From Roseomonas sp. (GTDB lineage: Bacteria > Pseudomonadota > Alphaproteobacteria > Acetobacterales > Acetobacteraceae): a stretch of 36,086 bases of DNA. The notes under the pieces are model-generated. The model made no database searches. It had not been told where the DNA came from and was given only the letters and a program-made list of their open reading frames with translations. Position 1 is the stretch's first letter. Each line of letters starts with the position of its first letter. The stretch lies in NCBI GenBank assembly GCA_020250005.1, contig JADCES010000323.1, positions 1 through 36,086 on the forward strand. Reading direction: 5' to 3'. The translations under genes were made by a program, and so were the position numbers. Positions 17,402-24,624 of this stretch are shown piece after piece.

Positions 17402-18292
17402 TCACGCCTTGCGCGCCCTGGTTTCGGTGATGGCAATATAGAGCCCCGCGCCGATGATGATGCTGGCCCCAAGCCAGGTCCATTGATCCGGCCAAAGCCC
17501 GGTAATGGCATAGCCCACTGCGATGGCGCCGATCATTTGCCAATACTGAAAGGGCGCGATGACATTGGCCGCGCCATAGGTCATGGCCTTGGCCACGCAC
17601 CAATGGCCGGCTGCGCCCAAAACGCCCAGTGTCAAATGCCAAAAAATATCCACCCAATTATTGAAAGGCACCCAGAAGAAGGGGATGATGCAGCACATCA
17701 CCAGCGCGCCAAACAGCCCGCTATACATCACCGATGTTTCGGGCCGATCCAGCCCCGCCACTTGCCGCGTCAGGATTTGGTAGATGGCATAGCAAAAGGC
17801 ACTCGCCACGATGCCAAGGGCGGCTGGCTGGAACACCTCGGACCCCGGCCTGATCACCACCAGCACGCCGAGGAAGCCCACTGTCACCGCAGCAAGGCGC
17901 TTCCAGCCTATTTGCTCACCCAGCATGGGCAGCGCCAGCAGTGTCACGAAAAACGGCGACATGAAGGAAATGGACGAAGCCTTGGCCAACGGCACATCCT
18001 TCACCGAGAAAAAAAAGAAGGTGGTGGAGGCCAACAACAGCAAGGAACGCGAAATCTGCACCCAGGGTTTGCGGCTTTGCAGCACAACCAACCCGTAGCG
18101 CGGTACAATCAGCGCCAGCACAATCAGCAAATGCCCTGTCGTGCGTGCCCAGATGATCTGTTCCGAAGGATAGGTGCGGCTTAGTACCTGCACGATGCCA
18201 TTCATGATCGGGAATAGCGTGCAGGCCGCACACATAAAGAAAATGCCAAGCAACAAGGATGTCTGACGCGGCGGCACCGCGGTGGTGGTCAT
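17402..18292 (-). CDS. EamA/DMT family transporter
   Basis: 296 aa inner-membrane protein with about ten hydrophobic segments and two EamA repeats. The first repeat covers LGIFFMCAACTLFPIMNGIV, a basic loop, and FFFFSVKDVPLAKASSISFM, followed by FVTLLALPMLGEQIG and FLGVLVVIRPG. The second repeat starts near YAIYQILTRQ and ends at ASIIIGAGLYIAITETRARKA. The start at 18292 (MTTTAVPP) has GGGAGGG 12 bases upstream; an upstream ATG at 18376 gives an unlikely hydrophilic leader. It is the first gene of the 14-gene minus-strand block and is divergent from the ABC importer operon. DMT exporters move amino acids, nucleobase-like compounds or metabolites; the cargo here is unknown. Confidence 0.9.
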   Translation of the reverse strand: MTTTAVPPRQTSLLLGIFFMCAACTLFPIMNGIVQVLSRTYPSEQIIWARTTGHLLIVLALIVPRYGLVVLQSRKPWVQISRSLLLLASTTFFFFSVKDVPLAKASSISFMSPFFVTLLALPMLGEQIGWKRLAAVTVGFLGVLVVIRPGSEVFQPAALGIVASAFCYAIYQILTRQVAGLDRPETSVMYSGLFGALVMCCIIPFFWVPFNNWVDIFWHLTLGVLGAAGHWCVAKAMTYGAANVIAPFQYWQMIGAIAVGYAITGLWPDQWTWLGASIIIGAGLYIAITETRARKA

Positions 18293-18588
18293 GAGGCTTG
18301 CGCCCTCCCGGAGGCTTCTGGCCTTGGGGAGGATAGGGCATAAGCCGGCGCAGGGGAAACCTTGGCCAGGGCGCAATGCCGCAGCGCAGCATGGCGAGTC
18401 GCGCCGCGATACCCGCTGGCATTATCGGTCGGGTGAACGCATCTGCGGCGCCTAATGCACAGAAAACAGGCGATCATCGGGCGATTCAGCGCCTCCGGCC
18501 GCCTAAAGCATTGGCATATGCCTTGCTGCCCCCATCTGCCTGAGGCATGGAGACACGCCAAGCCGCCCCCAGCGAGGAGAATTTCCCC
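18293..18588. promoter_or_regulatory. Divergent intergenic region between two operons
   Basis: These 296 bases separate the minus-strand 14-gene block from the plus-strand ABC operon and must contain the leading promoters of at least one of them. Visible elements are a perfect 10-base palindrome GGCATATGCC at 18513-18522 and a TGCC-tga-GGCA inverted repeat ending at 18547, either of which could be an operator. A GGGAGGG ribosome binding site serves the minus-strand gene, and AGGAG at about 18576 serves the plus-strand one. I could not identify a convincing -35/-10 pair. No gene-like frame is apparent here; an ATG at 18547 only extends the binding-protein frame. Confidence 0.5.
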
Positions 18589-19608
18589 ATGAGAACCAGA
18601 TATCGGATCGAACGCCGCGCATTGCTCACGGGCGGCACTGCTTTCGTGCTTTCAGCGGTGGCGGGTGCGCGGGTGCCACTGGCGCAAACACTCGAAAAAC
18701 TCACCTTCCAGACCAATTGGCGCGCCCAGGCGGAACATGGCGGCTATTATTTGGCGCTGGCCAATGGGCTCTATCGCCGTGCGGGCATTGATTGCGAAAT
18801 CCGCATGGGTGGCCCGCAGCAAAACCCAGCGCAGCTCTTGCTCGCGGGGCGGGTGGACATGATCATGTCGTCGGGCTTTCAGGCGCTGAATTATGTGCGC
18901 GAAAATATCCCCTTCATGGCGATTGGCGCCATTATGCAAAAGGATCCGCAGGGCTTCATGTTTCATGCGGAAGCGGGCTTCACGAGCTTTGAGCAAATGC
19001 GGGGCCGGCCCATTCTGGTGGGGGCTGGCGGGCGCGTGACCTATTGGCCCTTCCTTCGCCGGCGCTTTGGCTTCACCGATAGCCAAATCCGCCCCTATAC
19101 CTTCAATATCCAGCCTTTCCTCGCGGATAAGCAGGCCATTCAGCAATGCTTTGTGTCATCCGAGCCCTTCGCGGCGCGGCTTGGTGGGGCTGATCCGCGC
19201 GTGCTGCTTTTCGCCGATGCGGGCTTTCCGAATTATCAGACGACGATTGATATCTCCCGCAGGCTTGTGGATGAAAAGCCAGACCTGATCCAGCGCTTTG
19301 TGGACGCCACCATGCAGGGCTGGACGCAGTATTTGCGTGGGCAGGATGTGGCGGCGGCGAATGCGCTGATCATGCGCGACAATCAGGAAATGACGCAGGA
19401 GAAGATTGATTACGCCGTGCGTGCCCTGAATGAACGCGGCATTGTCTTCTCGGGCGATGCCGAACGGCTTGGTGTTGGCGCCATGACGGATGAGCGTTGG
19501 GAAGCCTTCTATACCGCCATGCGCGATGCGGAGGTGATGCCGCCTGGGCTTGATGTGAAGCGCGCCTATTCTCTGCGCTTCGTCAATCGGCGGGTTGGCC
19601 TGGCTTGA
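18589..19608 (+). CDS. ABC transporter substrate-binding protein, NMT1/THI5-like
   Basis: 339 aa periplasmic binding protein. The N-terminus IERRALLTGGTAFVLSAVAG with its RR pair and the downstream ARVPLAQ looks like a Tat-type signal peptide, cleaved near residue 35. The mature protein begins LTFQTNWRAQAEHGGYYLAL, then ANGLYRRAGIDCEIRMGGP, the conserved front of the NMT1/THI5-like family that binds thiamine-precursor pyrimidines, sulfonates, nitriles and related small ligands. The start at 18589 follows AGGAG by about 9 bases; the earlier ATG at 18547 would put a hydrophilic leader in front of the signal. It is the first gene of a four-gene operon with ATPase, permease and CodA-like hydrolase, so the ligand may be a pyrimidine or another cyclic amidine. 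Confidence 0.92.
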   Translation: MRTRYRIERRALLTGGTAFVLSAVAGARVPLAQTLEKLTFQTNWRAQAEHGGYYLALANGLYRRAGIDCEIRMGGPQQNPAQLLLAGRVDMIMSSGFQALNYVRENIPFMAIGAIMQKDPQGFMFHAEAGFTSFEQMRGRPILVGAGGRVTYWPFLRRRFGFTDSQIRPYTFNIQPFLADKQAIQQCFVSSEPFAARLGGADPRVLLFADAGFPNYQTTIDISRRLVDEKPDLIQRFVDATMQGWTQYLRGQDVAAANALIMRDNQEMTQEKIDYAVRALNERGIVFSGDAERLGVGAMTDERWEAFYTAMRDAEVMPPGLDVKRAYSLRFVNRRVGLA

Positions 19609-20390
19609 GCCCTCGGCGCCCGCTGCTCTCGCTCGCCGGGGTTTCCAAGCGTTACGCGACGGGAACCCTGGCGCTGGATGGCATTGATCTGACGATCATG
19701 CCCGGGGATTTCATTGCGCTGCTGGGGCCTTCGGGCTGCGGCAAATCCACTTTGCTGCGCCTGATTGCGGGGCTGACCGCGCCGAGTGGCGGGACCATGG
19801 AATGGCCCATGGCCATGCATGATGCCGGCGGAGAGGCGGAACGCGATATCGGGTTCGTGTTTCAGGAACCAACGCTGATGCCCTGGGCCAGCGTCATCCG
19901 CAATGTGGCGCTGCCTTTGGAATTGGCCGGCATGAAGCGGCGCGAAGCCGAAGAACGCGCCGCTGAATGGATTGCCCGTGTTGATCTGAAGGGGTTTGAG
20001 AAAGCCTATCCGCGCGCGCTTTCGGGCGGCATGCGGATGCGTGTTTCCATCGCCCGCGCCCTGGTGACGCGCCCGCGCATACTGCTGATGGATGAACCCT
20101 TTGCGGCGCTTGATGAAATCACGCGCTTCCGGCTGAACAATGATTTGGTGCAGCTTTGGGCACAGGAACGTTTTACGGTGATTTTCGTGACCCATTCAGT
20201 ATTTGAAAGCGTCTATCTGGCGGAACGCATTGTGGTGATGGCCCCGCGCCCGGGCCGCATAGCAGAGGAAGTGCGCATTACCGCGCCCATGGAAAGGGGA
20301 GAGGAATTCCGCACCTCCCCCGAATATGCCGCGCAATGCCGCACGGTATCCCTGGCGCTTTCTGCAGCCATGGGGGGTGCGCATGAGTGA
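19605..20390 (+). CDS. ABC transporter ATP-binding protein (SsuB/TauB/ThiZ type)
   Basis: 261 aa cytoplasmic ATPase energising the importer. All catalytic motifs are present: Walker A GPSGCGKST (residues 41-49), Q-loop Gln87 in FQEPTLMPWASV, signature LSGGMRMR (139-146), Walker B ILLMDEP with Glu164, D-loop, and switch His197 in VTHSVFES. The start is a TTG at 19605 that shares bases with the stop of the binding protein gene (TTGA), a translationally coupled arrangement; no better ATG exists in the N-terminal region. The signature has Met-Arg-Met where many homologues have Gln-Arg-Val, a common variant. It overlaps the permease gene by 8 bases. Confidence 0.95.
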   Translation: MSPRRPLLSLAGVSKRYATGTLALDGIDLTIMPGDFIALLGPSGCGKSTLLRLIAGLTAPSGGTMEWPMAMHDAGGEAERDIGFVFQEPTLMPWASVIRNVALPLELAGMKRREAEERAAEWIARVDLKGFEKAYPRALSGGMRMRVSIARALVTRPRILLMDEPFAALDEITRFRLNNDLVQLWAQERFTVIFVTHSVFESVYLAERIVVMAPRPGRIAEEVRITAPMERGEEFRTSPEYAAQCRTVSLALSAAMGGAHE

Positions 20391-21216
20391 AAATGCGGAA
20401 GCGGCTCCTGCCGCTGGTGGCTTTATGGAAAGCACTTTGCTTCGCATTCTGGCACCGACTTTATTGGCGCTGCTGTTCCTGGGTGGCTGGGAAATGATGG
20501 TACGGGTGCGTGAAATCCCGCCCTATATCCTGCCGGGGCCGATCAACATTTGGCAGACGCTGTTGCGTGATTGGGGATCGCTTTCGGTATCCCTGCTGAT
20601 CACGCTCAAGATCACTTTCATGGCGCTGTCAGTGGCGGCGATTTTGGGATTGGTGCTGGCCATTCTTTTTGCGCAGTCGCGCATCATTGAATTGTCGCTC
20701 TTTCCCTTTGCGGTGATCCTGCAAGTCACGCCCATTGTGGCTATTGCGCCGCTGATCATCATTTGGGTGGATGATATCGCGATATCCCTGCTGATCTGTG
20801 CCTGGATCGTCGCCTTCTTCCCGATCCTGTCGAATACGACCGTCGGCTTGAATTCGGCGGATCATAATTTGAAGGATTTGTTCAAGCTGTATCGTGCTTC
20901 TCGGTGGCAGGTATTGACGCGCCTGCTGCTACCTTCCGCACTGCCTTACTTCCTGGCGGGGTTGCGCATTTCCGGCGGGCTTGCGCTGATTGGCGCCATT
21001 GTCGCGGAGTTTGTTGCCGGTACAGGCGGCAGTGCTTCGGGGCTCGCTTACCGCATTCTGGAAGCAGGATATCAGTTGCAAATTCCGCGCATGTTTGCCG
21101 CCCTTGTGCTGGTTTCCACGACAGGGATTGCGATTTTCCTGGCGCTCAGCCTGCTCACGCATCTGCTGCTGCGCCATTGGCATGAAAGCGCCATGGGCAG
21201 GGGGGATCGGCGATGA
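20383..21216 (+). CDS. ABC transporter permease (SsuC/TauC/ThiX type)
   Basis: 277 aa inner-membrane protein with about six to seven hydrophobic helices. It starts with a short hydrophilic tail MSENAEAAPAAGG, then a first helix near residues 25-45, and PPYILPGPINIWQTL, the family's typical early periplasmic segment. The EAA-type cytoplasmic loop that docks the ATPase is DLFKLYRASRWQVLTRLLLP, followed by ALPYFLAGLRISGGLALIGA. The ATG at 20383 overlaps the ATPase stop by 8 bases; GGGGGG just upstream may act as a ribosome binding site. Its stop overlaps the ATG of the amidohydrolase (ATGA), so the enzyme is made with the transporter. Confidence 0.93.
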   Translation: MSENAEAAPAAGGFMESTLLRILAPTLLALLFLGGWEMMVRVREIPPYILPGPINIWQTLLRDWGSLSVSLLITLKITFMALSVAAILGLVLAILFAQSRIIELSLFPFAVILQVTPIVAIAPLIIIWVDDIAISLLICAWIVAFFPILSNTTVGLNSADHNLKDLFKLYRASRWQVLTRLLLPSALPYFLAGLRISGGLALIGAIVAEFVAGTGGSASGLAYRILEAGYQLQIPRMFAALVLVSTTGIAIFLALSLLTHLLLRHWHESAMGRGDRR

Positions 21217-22556
21217 GCAGCGCCATGTCAAAGACCCGCGCGGCCTTGGCCGGCGCGGGCAGCGATTTTTGGCTGCGCGATGTCCGCGCCCCGGCTGCGG
21301 TGCTGGAAGGCGCCGGGCCGCTACCCTTGGACCGGGATGGCATTGCGCGGTTTGATCTGCGCGTTGAACAGGGACGCATCGCTGCCATTGCACCATTGGG
21401 CAGCGCGCCGGATGGCGTTTCCCTGGATGGCGGGCAGGTCTGGCCCGGCATGCTGGATGCGCATACCCATTTGGATAAGGGCCATATCTGGCAACGTGCC
21501 GCCAATCCGGATGGCAGCTTCTTCGGTGCGCTTACTACCGTGATGGCGGATCGCGATGTGAATTGGTCCGAAGCCGATATGCGCGCGCGGGCTGAATTCG
21601 CGCTGCGTGCCGCTTACGCCCACGGCACGGTCGCGGTGCGCACGCATTTGGATAGCTACATGCCCCATGCGCCCAAGGCTTGGCGCATGTTCCGTCAGTT
21701 GCGCGATGATTGGGCGGGGCGCATCACCTTACAGGCTTCCTCCATCGCGCCGCTGGATCGCTTTGCGGGAGAAGAAGGCACGCAGCTTGCCGATATCGTT
21801 GCGGAATCAGGCGGCGTCTTGGGTATGGTGACGCGGCTTTCCGGCGGCATTCATGATGATATTCCGCCTGAATTCCACGCCATGCTGGATCATTTCTTCG
21901 CGCTTGCCGAAGCGCGCGGGCTTGATCTTGATTTGCATGTGGATGAAAGCGGGGAAACCGGCGCGCGCGCCTTGCGTGAAATTGCGCTGACCGCCATGCG
22001 CCGCGGCTTCAAGGGCCGCATTCAATGCGGCCATTGCTGTTCCCTTTCGCGCCAGACAGATGAATTCGCGCTGGAAACCATCAAGGCCTGCGCCGATGCC
22101 GGGGTTGCGATTGTGGTGCTGCCCATGTGCAATATGTATTTGCAGGACCGCGAGCCGGGGCGCACGCCCCGCTGGCGTGGCGTGACGTTGGTGCATGAAA
22201 TGCAGGCGGGCGGCGTTTCTGTTTCGCTGGCGTCAGACAATACGCGCGATCCTTTCTACGCCTATGGCGATCTGGATATGGTGGAGGTAATGCGCGAAGC
22301 GACGCGCATTCTGCATCTGGATCATCCCTATGGTGAATGGCCGCTTTCCGTCGGTGCGCGCCCGGCCGCGGCGATGGGGCTGCAAGGGGCAGGCATGATC
22401 AGCACTGGCGCGCCGGCTGATCTTATCCTGTTCCGCGCGCGCCACATGACTGAATTTCTGTCGCGCCCGCAAGCGGACCGGATTGTGCTGCGCAATGGCA
22501 AAGTGCTGGATGCGGAAGTGCCGGATTGGCGCGAATTGGATCACCTTTTCGAGTAA
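21213..22556 (+). CDS. Amidohydrolase family protein, cytosine deaminase (CodA)-like
   Basis: 447 aa TIM-barrel metal-dependent hydrolase. Metal ligands can be read as His84 and His86 (DAHTHLDKG), His242 (LHVDESGE), His274 (QCGHCCSL) and Asp342 (ASDNTRDP). The spacing 242-245-274 equals that of His214, Glu217 and His246 in E. coli CodA, so the deaminase machinery seems intact, with Glu245 as the proton carrier. The end carries the beta-sandwich residues GAPADLILFRAR. Cytosolic, without signal peptide. ATGA-coupled to the ABC permease, it likely deaminates or hydrolyses the compound brought in by the ABC system, for example a pyrimidine, creatinine-like or triazine-like ring. True cytosine specificity is not established. 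Confidence 0.93.
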   Translation: MSSAMSKTRAALAGAGSDFWLRDVRAPAAVLEGAGPLPLDRDGIARFDLRVEQGRIAAIAPLGSAPDGVSLDGGQVWPGMLDAHTHLDKGHIWQRAANPDGSFFGALTTVMADRDVNWSEADMRARAEFALRAAYAHGTVAVRTHLDSYMPHAPKAWRMFRQLRDDWAGRITLQASSIAPLDRFAGEEGTQLADIVAESGGVLGMVTRLSGGIHDDIPPEFHAMLDHFFALAEARGLDLDLHVDESGETGARALREIALTAMRRGFKGRIQCGHCCSLSRQTDEFALETIKACADAGVAIVVLPMCNMYLQDREPGRTPRWRGVTLVHEMQAGGVSVSLASDNTRDPFYAYGDLDMVEVMREATRILHLDHPYGEWPLSVGARPAAAMGLQGAGMISTGAPADLILFRARHMTEFLSRPQADRIVLRNGKVLDAEVPDWRELDHLFE

Positions 22557-22566
22557 TTTTTTGATC

Positions 22567-22610
22567 GCATTTTCCGAGTCGCCAAGTGAGCTCACTTGGC
22601 TTGAAAATGC
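22567..22610. repeat. Palindromic element in a convergent intergenic region
   Basis: The core 22581-22600 is a perfect 20-base palindrome (GCCAAGTGA-GC-TCACTTGGC written as two arms around the centre). It is flanked by outer arms GCATTTTC (22567-22574) and GAAAATGC (22603-22610), which also pair, with a 6-base left and a 2-base right spacer. The result is a long cruciform or RNA hairpin between the convergent CodA-like gene and the flavodoxin-fold oxidoreductase gene. A run of six T at about 22557-22562 lies before, not after, the hairpin on the plus strand, so it is not a textbook rho-independent terminator, though it may still stop transcription. The GCATTTTC ends recall dispersed palindromes of alphaproteobacteria (from memory, unchecked). 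Confidence 0.75.
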
Positions 22611-22611
22611 T

Positions 22612-23193
22612 CTACCACCGGCTAAGCCGCGCCTCCACCTTCGCCAGAAACGCCGCGCGTTCCGGCGCGGTGCGCTGATCCATCCGTGTCAGCATCAGCC
22701 ATTCAACGCTGCACCCGCGCGCGCATAACCGCCTGAGACCGCGATTGATGAGTTTCTTGTCTGGCCAGCCAATCACCCACAATAACCATAAGGGTGAGCC
22801 ATAGGTCGTCACCACGCCGATGCGCGTGATATTCGTCAGAAGCGGTTCAATCGCGCCATCGCCAAGCTTGAAGGCAATGCCCGGCGCCCAGATGCGATCA
22901 AACCAGCCCTTCAGCATGGCCGGCAGCCCATACCACCAGGTGGGATAGATCAGCAGCAGCGCCTCAGCCCTTTGCAGGGAAGCGACATGATCCGCGACAT
23001 CCGGTGAGTGCGACGAAGGGTCCAGATAGTCGCGATGCTCGGCATCACTTAGCGCAGCAGTGAAGCCTTCCGCGTAAAGATCACGACATTCCACCTCATG
23101 CCCGGCGGCCTCCAGCGCTTGTCGCGCTGTGTCACGCAGCGCCGCCGAAAAACTCTCCGCCCGCGGATGGCAATGGATCAACAGCACCCGCAT
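22612..23193 (-). CDS. NAD(P)H-dependent oxidoreductase, flavodoxin-2 fold (quinone reductase/KefG-like)
   Basis: 193 aa FMN or FAD-binding flavodoxin-fold protein. The phosphate-binding start is LLIHCHPRAESFSAALRD, and the family signature YPTWWYGLPAMLKGWFDRIW is at about residues 83-102, followed by GVVTTYGSPLW. Proteins of this type reduce quinones or nitro compounds using NAD(P)H by two-electron transfer. It is the last gene of a six-gene minus-strand block and starts 9 bases after the second FAD-linked oxidase; it may recycle the quinone or cofactor of the two oxidases. A MdaB or KefG role is possible, but there is no KefB/C gene here. Confidence 0.9.
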   Translation of the reverse strand: MRVLLIHCHPRAESFSAALRDTARQALEAAGHEVECRDLYAEGFTAALSDAEHRDYLDPSSHSPDVADHVASLQRAEALLLIYPTWWYGLPAMLKGWFDRIWAPGIAFKLGDGAIEPLLTNITRIGVVTTYGSPLWLLWVIGWPDKKLINRGLRRLCARGCSVEWLMLTRMDQRTAPERAAFLAKVEARLSRW

Positions 23194-23202
23194 GGCACGC
23201 GC

Positions 23203-24624
23203 CTAGTCCAGCTTTTCTTCAACTTCGGGCGCGTCCGGATCGCCATACATGTAATGCGTGCGCGGGCGATCGGGCGACCATTCCGGATCATCCCAGGCGA
23301 GCATCTTGCCGGGATTGAGCAAGCCAAGCGGATCAGCTTCCTTCTTGAAGGCCAATTGCCGCGCATCCACGCGCTTCATGCCGCCTTCTTCCAAGGAGAA
23401 GGCATGCGGGTTGAAGACCGGGCAGCCATTGGCTTCATGAATGCGAATGATCTCGGCCAGGCGATCTTCGCTGGTATAGCGCACCAATTGCAGGCCGAAG
23501 CAGGTGACATGCCCGCCAAAGCGCACGAATTCCAGATGCATTGGCACTTCATCACCAAACAGCGCTTCCATCTTTTCCACCAAGGCCATGTGACCTGGCG
23601 GCGGAAACAGTGTTTGCAGATAGGTGATGCCACGATCGAGCTTGAGCGCCTGCAGCGTGGTGTGGTTCCAGGAAAACTCATAAAGCGGCACGGCGGCTTC
23701 TTCCGTTGGGCAGCGATAGATTTCCGCTTGTGTGGCGCCATGCTTGACCTTGAGTGCCTCAAAAGCCTCCAGGAAGGGCGCGGCGATCATCAGCATGGTG
23801 ATGCTCATACCCGCGGGAATGCGCCCTTCGAAATGGCGAAAATATTGCTGCGGCACGGGGGAAGCGACAACGGTGGCGAGCTTTTTCACAATGCCATCCG
23901 CCAGCGTCACGGCTTCCGCAAAACGCGCGGCTTCCATGAAGCTCGGGAAGGCCATCATCACATCCACCCAATCATGCGCTGGGGCGAGGGGCATTTCCAC
24001 CTCAGTGATGATGCCATTCGTGCCATAGGCGTGGTTGGCTTTCTCGATCTCCGCGCCGCGTAATTCCAGAATGCGCGGTGTCGCTTCCATGGTCACCACA
24101 CGCAGGCCGAGAACATTGCCAGGTTCCCGGAAGGACCCCCACATGCAGGAACCAGCACCCGCAGAACCGCCAGCCACAAAGCCACCAATGGTCGCGGTGC
24201 GCTTCGTGGAAGGATGAAAGCGCAATTCACCGCCCACTTGCTGGCGCGTCTGTTCATCAAGCTGGATCAGCCTGGCGCCGGCCTGCGCGCGCATCATGCC
24301 GGGCTTCGCCCAAAGCAGCTTATCAAGCGCCGAGACATCCAACACCACGCCACCGAAAAGCGGCATGGCCTGGCCGTAATTGCCGGTGCCGGCACCGCGC
24401 GGTGTCACGGGAATGCGCCGCGCATGGCAGGCAGCGAGGATGCGCACCACATCAGCCTCATCCCGCGCTTCGGCCACCACATCCGCACTCACGCCATTCA
24501 ATTGGCGCTTCAGCACGGGGCTATACCAGAAGAAATCGCGGCTGCGCTGGCGCACCAGCGCGGCATCCGTGACCCAGCGAATATCGGGCAGCGCGGCCAT
24601 CAGGCCAGCAATATCGTGCTTCAT
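23203..24624 (-). CDS. FAD-linked oxidase (VAO/PCMH fold), tandem paralogue 2
   Basis: 473 aa FAD-binding oxidase or dehydrogenase of the vanillyl-alcohol-oxidase/GlcD type. The FAD-binding PCMH domain occupies the first half: CHARRIPVTPRGAGTGNYGQ, PLFGGVVLDVSAL, then GELRFHPSTKRTATIGGFVA and a GGSAGAGSCMWGSFREPGNV block. The C-terminal end has the family motif FKKEADPLGLLNPGKMLAWD. The FAD may bind non-covalently, as no obvious covalent His/Cys motif is visible. It is a clear paralogue of the gene directly upstream: both share RQ[KR]SRDF[FY]WYSP[VI]LKRQL, GATP-like glycine-rich stretches and NPGKM ends. ATGA overlap with that gene suggests equimolar synthesis and perhaps a heterodimer. An extra C-terminal tail (DRPRTHYMYGDP) is absent in paralogue 1. 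Confidence 0.9.
   Translation of the reverse strand: MKHDIAGLMAALPDIRWVTDAALVRQRSRDFFWYSPVLKRQLNGVSADVVAEARDEADVVRILAACHARRIPVTPRGAGTGNYGQAMPLFGGVVLDVSALDKLLWAKPGMMRAQAGARLIQLDEQTRQQVGGELRFHPSTKRTATIGGFVAGGSAGAGSCMWGSFREPGNVLGLRVVTMEATPRILELRGAEIEKANHAYGTNGIITEVEMPLAPAHDWVDVMMAFPSFMEAARFAEAVTLADGIVKKLATVVASPVPQQYFRHFEGRIPAGMSITMLMIAAPFLEAFEALKVKHGATQAEIYRCPTEEAAVPLYEFSWNHTTLQALKLDRGITYLQTLFPPPGHMALVEKMEALFGDEVPMHLEFVRFGGHVTCFGLQLVRYTSEDRLAEIIRIHEANGCPVFNPHAFSLEEGGMKRVDARQLAFKKEADPLGLLNPGKMLAWDDPEWSPDRPRTHYMYGDPDAPEVEEKLD

Noticed and set aside
22557-22611. Classic rho-independent terminator for the CodA-like gene
   Set aside because: The T run precedes the hairpin and no T run follows it on either strand; kept only as a palindromic element.
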